From Desulfoscipio sp. XC116 (GTDB lineage: Bacteria > Bacillota > Desulfotomaculia > Desulfotomaculales > Desulfallaceae): a DNA stretch of 64,000 nucleotides. Positions 59,043-64,000 of the stretch are shown piece by piece. The notes under the pieces were generated by a model that was not told the DNA's origin, did not search any database, and saw nothing but the letters and a program-made list of their open reading frames with translations. The stretch lies in assembly GCF_039851975.1 (NCBI RefSeq), contig NZ_CP156660.1, forward strand, positions 1,178,001 through 1,242,000, read 5' to 3'. The position numbers and the translations under genes are program-made. Position 1 is the stretch's first letter, and every line of letters begins with the position of its first letter.

Positions 59043-60218
59043 ATGCTCCAACAACAACCAAAACTATTGCAAATTGTCAGGCCCACGGAAGGCGGCATCG
59101 GAAGGCATGTTATAACTTTGGTAAATGGGCTAAAGGAAGAATTTGATGTTACGATAGCCTGTCCACAAAAAAGTGCCTTGGAAGATAAGCTTGTTTCAGA
59201 AAATATAAAAGTATTGCCGCTGCCTTTAACCGGAGTGGTTTCTCTGAAAGAAGACTATGCATCATTTAACCTTCTTCGCAAATTTATGCGCGGGGAACAG
59301 GTTCACCTGGTACACGCCCACGGGGCCAAAGCCGCCCTTGTTAGCAGGCCGGCGGCTCTTTGGGCGGGAGTGCCCGCCATATATACGGTACATAACTCTA
59401 TTCATAATGAGCATTGGCCCGCTTGGAAAAATAATATCGCGGCTGTTATAGAATGTGCCCTTGCGTGGTCTACCGATTGCATCATAACTGTTTCGAACGC
59501 TCTAGGTGACGAAATTAAATATAAACAAAAAATTCCTCATTCCAAAATTAAAGTTATCCATAATGGAATCAATCTAAATAAATTTAATATTAGTCATATC
59601 CAACATGGTTCTAAAGAAAAGTGGCATATCCCCCCGGATCGAACTGTAATAGGAACTGTGGCCAGAATGGCTCCACAGAAGGGGCTCTCTGTGCTGATAA
59701 AAGCTGCGGAACAGCTTATTGAAAGATATAACGTACATTTTTTAATAGTCGGCGACGGACCTTTAAGGGGAAAACTTGAAGAAACAATACGGCTGTCATC
59801 AATTAATGATTACTTTACTTTTACCGGTATGATTAACGATATCACTCCTGCGTATTCTACAATGGATATATTTGTACTGCCGTCGATAACAGAGGGTTTA
59901 CCCCTTACTATATTGGAGGCAATGGCCTTTTCTTTGCCCGTTGTGGCTACATCTGTCGGAGGGGTGCCGGAGATTATTAAACATGGTGAATGCGGTTTCT
60001 TGGTTTCACCTGGTGACCACAAGGAATTGTCCTCTAAAATAGCTTGCCTCCTTGACTGCCCAAGCTTGAGAAATGAGTTTGGATACAGGGGCAAACAAAG
60101 AGTATATGATGAATTTGATGCATCAAAAATGATTCAAGAAACAATAAATGTTTATTGCCGGCTATTAAAAGAACCAATGCTTAGAACTCATTTAGAATGT
60201 GGAGCTAACCCTAATTAA
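59043..60218 (+). CDS. Glycosyltransferase family 4 protein
   Basis: About 391 residues from ATG 59043, preceded by GGAGG (59031-59035); the frame is open back to 58839, but those 68 codons look unlike a GT start and overlap a hairpin. IVRPTEGGIGRHVITLVNGL opens the GT-B N-terminal domain, and the C-terminal donor site shows VARMAPQKGLSVLIKAAEQL, DIFVLPSITEGLPLTILEAM and VVATSVGGVPEIIKHGECGF. It uses a nucleotide sugar to extend a surface glycan or lipid; acceptor unknown. No other glycan genes adjoin. Confidence 0.9.
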   Translation: MLQQQPKLLQIVRPTEGGIGRHVITLVNGLKEEFDVTIACPQKSALEDKLVSENIKVLPLPLTGVVSLKEDYASFNLLRKFMRGEQVHLVHAHGAKAALVSRPAALWAGVPAIYTVHNSIHNEHWPAWKNNIAAVIECALAWSTDCIITVSNALGDEIKYKQKIPHSKIKVIHNGINLNKFNISHIQHGSKEKWHIPPDRTVIGTVARMAPQKGLSVLIKAAEQLIERYNVHFLIVGDGPLRGKLEETIRLSSINDYFTFTGMINDITPAYSTMDIFVLPSITEGLPLTILEAMAFSLPVVATSVGGVPEIIKHGECGFLVSPGDHKELSSKIACLLDCPSLRNEFGYRGKQRVYDEFDASKMIQETINVYCRLLKEPMLRTHLECGANPN

Positions 60219-60340
60219 ATATAAATAATCGCAATGTTCCGCGGGGAGCTTATAATTTTTGGGGAAAGAAGGAGAATCGACTTGTTTTAATTAATAAATA
60301 AGACGATAGTAAATGTGCGAGCGGGGTAGGTTTACCGGTT

Positions 60341-61252
60341 GTGCTTTGTATAGAAGGGCGGCGAGATATATTGCGTTTAACTGATCAGGTAACCGTGCTG
60401 GGCAACCGGCACTTTCGCATTTACGCCGTGGGCGATAATCCCGCGTTACTGCTGGAGGGTGCGGTCAGTGCCGTGGTGCCCACCGTGGCGGGGCAGATGC
60501 AAAATGATGTTGTGGCACCGTCAATCAGTCATTTGGTTATTATGCATGCTCATTTTGACCATGTATGCGGAATACCCGGGTTGCGGCAGCTATTTCCCGG
60601 TGTGCGTGTGGCTGCGTCGGCCCGGGCCCGGGATGTGCTGCAGCGTTCCAAAGTGGTGAAGCATTTCTTTGCCGAGGACGCCGCTATGACCCAAGTGCTG
60701 CGCAGTGAAGGCCTTTTAACAGGAACGCCCGGCACTGCCGCCGCAACCATTGATGTTGACGATGTTATAGAGGATGGGGTGTGCTGGAATCCGGCTCCCG
60801 GGGTGAGTCTGCAATTCTATCATGCTCCGGGGCATAGTCCCTGCAGTATTGTGGCCTATCTGTCCGAAAGGGAAGTGCTGTTCAGCTCGGATTGCGCTGG
60901 TTTTCCCATTAATGATAAACACTTGTTTCCCATATTTTTTGAAAGTTATGAAAAATATGTTGACACCATCAATAGACTGGCGGATTTACCGGTAGAAATA
61001 TTGGCCGGTGCGCATGAGCAAATTATACAAGGGCGAAACCAGGTCAGGGAGTTTTGGGAGCTTGCCCGCACCGAGGCGGAAAGGGTACGGGAAAAGATTA
61101 TCGGCCTGCTGCAAAAGGGGCTTGACGAGCAGACGGTTGCTGATAAGTTGTTTGCATATTATTATACAGGCAACCTGCGCATTTACTCGGAGCGGAATAT
61201 TCGGCTTTGTTGCTCTTTGCTGCTCAGACGGGTCATGGAAACCACCGGGTAG
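60341..61252 (+). CDS. MBL-fold metallo-hydrolase
   Basis: A 303-residue protein. The metal motif HAHFDHVCGIPGL, a second His in FYHAPGHSPCSIVAYL, an Asp in LFSSDCAGFP and a final His in LAGAHEQIIQ form the metallo-beta-lactamase site. The C-terminal helical tail of 70 residues resembles those of flavodiiron-like or quorum-lactonase-like hydrolases. Substrate unknown. GTG start 60341. Confidence 0.85.
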   Translation: MLCIEGRRDILRLTDQVTVLGNRHFRIYAVGDNPALLLEGAVSAVVPTVAGQMQNDVVAPSISHLVIMHAHFDHVCGIPGLRQLFPGVRVAASARARDVLQRSKVVKHFFAEDAAMTQVLRSEGLLTGTPGTAAATIDVDDVIEDGVCWNPAPGVSLQFYHAPGHSPCSIVAYLSEREVLFSSDCAGFPINDKHLFPIFFESYEKYVDTINRLADLPVEILAGAHEQIIQGRNQVREFWELARTEAERVREKIIGLLQKGLDEQTVADKLFAYYYTGNLRIYSERNIRLCCSLLLRRVMETTG

Positions 61253-61383
61253 TATTGGTCAACAGTCCGGTCGGGTATTTGCCGGCCGGCTAGCTAAATA
61301 TTGACAATAAAAGACCAGGTCTGTAGAGTTATAATAAAAGAGGTGTTAGAGCCTGTTTTTATAAAAAATTTACGGAGCTGCTT

Positions 61384-62040
61384 ATGAACGAATATAAGAT
61401 TAGTCAAAAACTAAACAGTGATAAAACGGATATAATGGGTAAAAATAATTACTTAATATCGGAGGTGTTGCTGCCGCTGGTTGAGACCACCGGTGGTTTG
61501 GAGATATTATTTGAGGTACGTTCCAAGCACTTAAGCAGGCAGCCCGGAGAGATTTGCTTTCCCGGAGGCCGGGTAGAGGAAGATGAACTCGGCCGGCCAG
61601 GCTCCGCTGCGCAGCGGGAGGCTGCGGAGGAACTGGGATTGCCCACCGATGACATAACGTTGCTCGGTTCTCTGGATGTGCTGGTTACCCCCATGGGGGC
61701 ACTGGTTTATCCATTTGCAGGGCGCATACTTTCCCCGGGTAGTATTGTGCTGAACCGGGGAGAGGTAGATAAAATTTTTACGGTGCCTTTAGCCTTTTTA
61801 CAGTCCAACCGTCCCCAGGTGAGCAACGTGGAGGTGGCCACTCGCTACGGTGATGATTTCCCGCTGCACCGGGTGCCGGAAATATACAGGGGCGGCTGGA
61901 CAAAACGCTGGTCTTTTCCTACCTATATTTACGAGTACAAAGATTATTTTATCTGGGGTATGACGGCCATTATATTACATCATTTTTTAACCGCTATCGG
62001 AAAAGAACAGTCGCAGATTTTCTTAAATCCACGAACGTAA
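61384..62040 (+). CDS. Nudix hydrolase (CoA pyrophosphatase-like)
   Basis: A 218-residue protein. CFPGGRVEEDELGRPGSAAQ then REAAEELGL gives the Nudix box with its E residues (REAAEELG), with a preceding SKHLSRQPGEICFPGG as in CoA pyrophosphatase (NudL/YeaB) enzymes. It probably cleaves CoA or a CoA derivative. Its end overlaps the convergent Crp/Fnr gene by 18 nt. Confidence 0.88.
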   Translation: MNEYKISQKLNSDKTDIMGKNNYLISEVLLPLVETTGGLEILFEVRSKHLSRQPGEICFPGGRVEEDELGRPGSAAQREAAEELGLPTDDITLLGSLDVLVTPMGALVYPFAGRILSPGSIVLNRGEVDKIFTVPLAFLQSNRPQVSNVEVATRYGDDFPLHRVPEIYRGGWTKRWSFPTYIYEYKDYFIWGMTAIILHHFLTAIGKEQSQIFLNPRT

Positions 62041-62703
62041 TTTATACTTATCCAGTATGGTTACCTGTCCTTTTTTAACGTCAATAGCCTTTTGGCGTTT
62101 GAAGTCATTAATGATACGGTTGGCGGTTTCCCGGGAGGTGCCGATTAAACTGGCCAGATCCTGATTGGTCAGTGAAATGTCAATTACTATACCCCGGTCG
62201 GTTTTAGTGCCTTGCTCGCCGGCCAGGAAAAGCAGCATGCTGGCGGCGCGGCGGGTGGTATCCATTAAAGCCAGCTCAATTAGCTGATTCTGAGATATGC
62301 GCAGGCGTCTGGCCATAATTTTTAATAATCCCAGGGCTATGTCGGGGTGAGTGCCAATGAATCTTTCCATATCGGTGTTTCTGATAAGACCCACGGTACA
62401 GTCTTCGATTACTTCGGCTGTTGCCGGGTAGGTGCCGTCGTCAAATAAAACCACTTCCGCAAACACTTCCCCGGGGTTGATAAAGTGTAATATATGCTCT
62501 CGCCCGTCTTTAGTGCGCTTGGTCACCTTGACCCGGCCTGATTTAACAAAAAATACTGCCTCTCCGGGCTCGTCCTCCATAAAAATAATCCGGCCTTTTT
62601 GATAGCTGCGCTCCAATATGAACTTTTCTATTTCCTCCAGCTGCTGCCGCTCCAGCAGTGTAAACAATGGTATTTTCTTTAATATTTCTAAATTTCCCGC
62701 CAT
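62023..62703 (-). CDS. Crp/Fnr-family transcriptional regulator
   Basis: About 226 residues from ATG 62703 behind AAGGAGCG; a GTG 54 nt upstream is less likely. The cyclic-nucleotide-binding-like domain holds FVKSGRVKVTKRTKDGREHI and FINPGEVFAEVVLFDDGTYP (the cNMP roll lacks the cAMP-binding RxS), and the C-terminal winged helix contains LTNQDLASLIGTSRETANRI. No N-terminal Cys cluster, so it is not a classical Fnr oxygen sensor. Effector unknown. Confidence 0.9.
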   Translation of the reverse strand: MAGNLEILKKIPLFTLLERQQLEEIEKFILERSYQKGRIIFMEDEPGEAVFFVKSGRVKVTKRTKDGREHILHFINPGEVFAEVVLFDDGTYPATAEVIEDCTVGLIRNTDMERFIGTHPDIALGLLKIMARRLRISQNQLIELALMDTTRRAASMLLFLAGEQGTKTDRGIVIDISLTNQDLASLIGTSRETANRIINDFKRQKAIDVKKGQVTILDKYKLRSWI

Positions 62704-62773
62704 AGAGAAACGCTCCTTGTTAAATTCTAAGTACTCCATTATTATAACATGTCCCAATGGTGTGGCGGGTAAG

Positions 62774-62798
62774 AAAAAAGCCGGATTTATTATCCGGC
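62774..62798 (-). terminator. Intrinsic terminator after the 91-residue gene
   Basis: On the minus strand GCCGGAT, loop AATAA, ATCCGGC, then TTTTTT. It starts right at the stop codon of the gene at 62790-63065. Confidence 0.75.
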
Positions 62799-63065
62799 CC
62801 TGACCAGGCTAAAAAATTCGTCGCCCAATTTGGTAGCGCTGCAAATTTTACTTTTACCCTCGGTGGATATCTCTACCAGACCCAGGGCATACAGCTGCAT
62901 GATAATATGATCCAGCACTGCTCTTTTAACGCGGGCCGACAGCGAAAGGTCCTCTTTATTCATATTTCCCTGCTCCAGCAGCGCCTGCAATACTCTCTCC
63001 GCTTCCTCCGGCAGTCTATCATTGGCTTTGCGCAGAAAATCAGCCAGGCTTGTTGTAGTTAGCAT
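62790..63065 (-). CDS. Small winged-helix-like protein of unknown function
   Basis: A 91-residue protein: SLADFLRKANDRLPEEAERV, LQALLEQGNMNKEDLSLSAR and VKRAVLDHIIMQLYALGLVE suggest a helical DNA-binding-type domain, and the C-terminal EISTEGKSKICSATKLGDEF a wing. No family recognised. Its own SD AGGAGGTTAAGGAAT precedes the ATG. Confidence 0.55.
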   Translation of the reverse strand: MLTTTSLADFLRKANDRLPEEAERVLQALLEQGNMNKEDLSLSARVKRAVLDHIIMQLYALGLVEISTEGKSKICSATKLGDEFFSLVRAG

Positions 63066-63145
63066 ATAATTCCTTAACCTCCTGTTTAACTAGTTTTATT
63101 TAGATATAGTATGTGCACTTTTTGCTTGATTAATAAGTCAAAAAA

Positions 63146-63173
63146 GCCCGGTCGAAAAAAAATTCGACCGGGC
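63146..63173 (-). terminator. Intrinsic terminator of the HdrD-like gene
   Basis: GCCCGGTCGAA (63146-63156) and TTCGACCGGGC (63163-63173), an 11-bp stem, with TTTTTT after it on the minus strand. Confidence 0.88.
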
Positions 63174-63189
63174 CTTGAATTTTTAGAAC

Positions 63190-64000
63190 CTAATCTATGC
63201 TGTCCGCAATCAATTCACTTATATCTTTGACGGCCATCTTTTCGTCCTTGTCAATATTTTTCAGGCTGTCTTCCAGCATAACAATGCAATATGGGCAGGC
63301 GGTGACTACGTAATCAGCTTCCTTGTCCATCGCTTCCTTGGCTTTGACATCCGAGAAACGCATGCCGGCTTCGGTTTCCATCCAGATACGGGCCCCGCCG
63401 CCGCTACAGCACATGCTGTCGTCTTTGGTTTTATCAAACTCTATAAACTTAAGATCCGGAATAGAGGTTATTATTTCTCGCGGTGCTTCAAATACTTTAC
63501 TGTGCCTGCCCAGGTAGCAGGGCTCGTGGTAAATGACTTTTTTGTCCAGTCCTTTAGCGGGTTTGATTTTACCTTCCTTGAGCAGCTGGGCGTACAGCTC
63601 GGTGTAGTGAATTACTTCAAACTCGCCGCCAAATTCGGGATATTCATTTTTAAATGTCCAGTAGCAGTGCGGCGAGGTGGTAACAATTTTCTTGACTCCC
63701 TTGCTGTTGAACAGCTCAATGTTGGATTCAGCCAAGTTGGTAAATTCCTCTTCGGCACCGATTTTACGCACTGCTTCACCACAGCATTTTTCTTCATTAC
63801 CAATTATGCCGAAACTGACGCCTGCTTTTTGCAGGGTGGCGGCGATGGCGCGGGCTATTTTCTGGCTGCGGCCGTCAAAGGCCGAAGTACAGCAGACAAA
63901 CAACAGGTATTCCTGCTCACCGTTAAAAGTAGGAATATCCAGTCCCTGTGTCCAGGCGGTTCGTTTTTCACTGTCCTGGGACCAGGGATTACTGTTGCTG
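63190..64000 (-). CDS. (Fe-S)-binding CCG-domain protein, HdrD/GlpC-like (N-terminus cut)
   Basis: The frame is open to the window edge, so the start is not visible; at least 269 codons are present. Two cysteine-rich CCG domains are clear: EEKCCGEAVRKIG with TSPHCYWTFK, and CYLGRHSKVFE with DSMCCSGGGARIW and TACPYC. This pattern is the HdrB/HdrD domain that binds the non-cubane [4Fe-4S] active-site cluster in heterodisulfide reductase and relatives. In sulfate-reducing and acetogenic Firmicutes such proteins move electrons from menaquinone or ferredoxin pools; the partner genes lie outside the window. Confidence 0.88.
   Translation of the reverse strand, partial: SNSNPWSQDSEKRTAWTQGLDIPTFNGEQEYLLFVCCTSAFDGRSQKIARAIAATLQKAGVSFGIIGNEEKCCGEAVRKIGAEEEFTNLAESNIELFNSKGVKKIVTTSPHCYWTFKNEYPEFGGEFEVIHYTELYAQLLKEGKIKPAKGLDKKVIYHEPCYLGRHSKVFEAPREIITSIPDLKFIEFDKTKDDSMCCSGGGARIWMETEAGMRFSDVKAKEAMDKEADYVVTACPYCIVMLEDSLKNIDKDEKMAVKDISELIADSID

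Noticed and set aside
1-64000. CRISPR array or cas genes
   Set aside because: No regularly spaced repeats and no Cas-like proteins were seen.

Overview
The window reads as chromosome of a spore-forming, low-to-mid GC anaerobic Firmicute, most likely of the Peptococcaceae / Desulfotomaculum type. The signs are a SpoVA cluster, two complete GerK-type germinant receptor operons, a sporulation YhcN-type lipoprotein, TrmK and Nif3, a CCG-domain heterodisulfide-reductase-like protein, a [NiFe] hydrogenase, flavodoxin-like iron-sulfur proteins and Firmicute-style Shine-Dalgarno sites with many GTG/TTG starts. The genus is an inference; no rRNA is present.

Layout. 1-5 kb is accessory DNA: a RelE-type toxin-antitoxin pair between 66-bp direct repeats, an ArsR-type regulator operon behind a promoter covered by a 38-bp perfect palindrome, an orphan PstS-like lipoprotein, a decayed small gene and a Phd/ParE-type pair. 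4.9-6.7 kb pairs a P-II-like signalling protein with an ArsB/NhaD-type ion transporter. 7.2-12.8 kb is core: thpR, a flavoprotein, dgt, dnaG and rpoD. 12.8-13.5 kb is a tRNA operon (Asn, Met, Glu, a broken Val, Val, Val). 13.5-24.05 kb is a small island: recombinase and relaxase remnants, then a cobalamin riboswitch with its terminator controlling a methyltransferase, two ABC half-transporters and a five-gene Nik/Opp-type importer, and then a second copy of the recombinase remnant.

24.3-45.3 kb is mainly spore biology and sensing: gerK operon 1, a soluble CZB chemoreceptor, a MASE3 histidine kinase with its response regulator, a superoxide dismutase, a DinG-like helicase, DUF1657 proteins, a DUF421 protein, spoVAC-spoVAD-spoVAE and, on the minus strand, gerK operon 2. 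45.5-51.6 kb is a hydrogenase locus (small and large subunits, ferritin-like protein, cytochrome b, maturation protease) interrupted by a thiamine-binding protein and an L,D-transpeptidase. trmK-nif3 follow at 52.6 kb; they commonly sit directly after rpoD in Firmicutes, so the 40 kb between is probably a rearranged or inserted block. 54.5-64 kb carries housekeeping and envelope genes: VanW, an Orn/Lys/Arg decarboxylase, EamA, a glycosyltransferase, an MBL-fold hydrolase, a Nudix hydrolase, a Crp/Fnr regulator and an HdrD-like protein cut by the window end.

The two most interesting loci are the cobalamin-riboswitch cluster, which looks like a complete metal-chelate or corrinoid trafficking system, and the [NiFe] hydrogenase. 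The hydrogenase has an Asp in place of a proximal-cluster Cys, has lost the RIEGH proton-gate glutamate and shows no Tat signal. Two orphan IS200/IS605-type end elements (48.6 and 56.7 kb) are further mobile-DNA traces.
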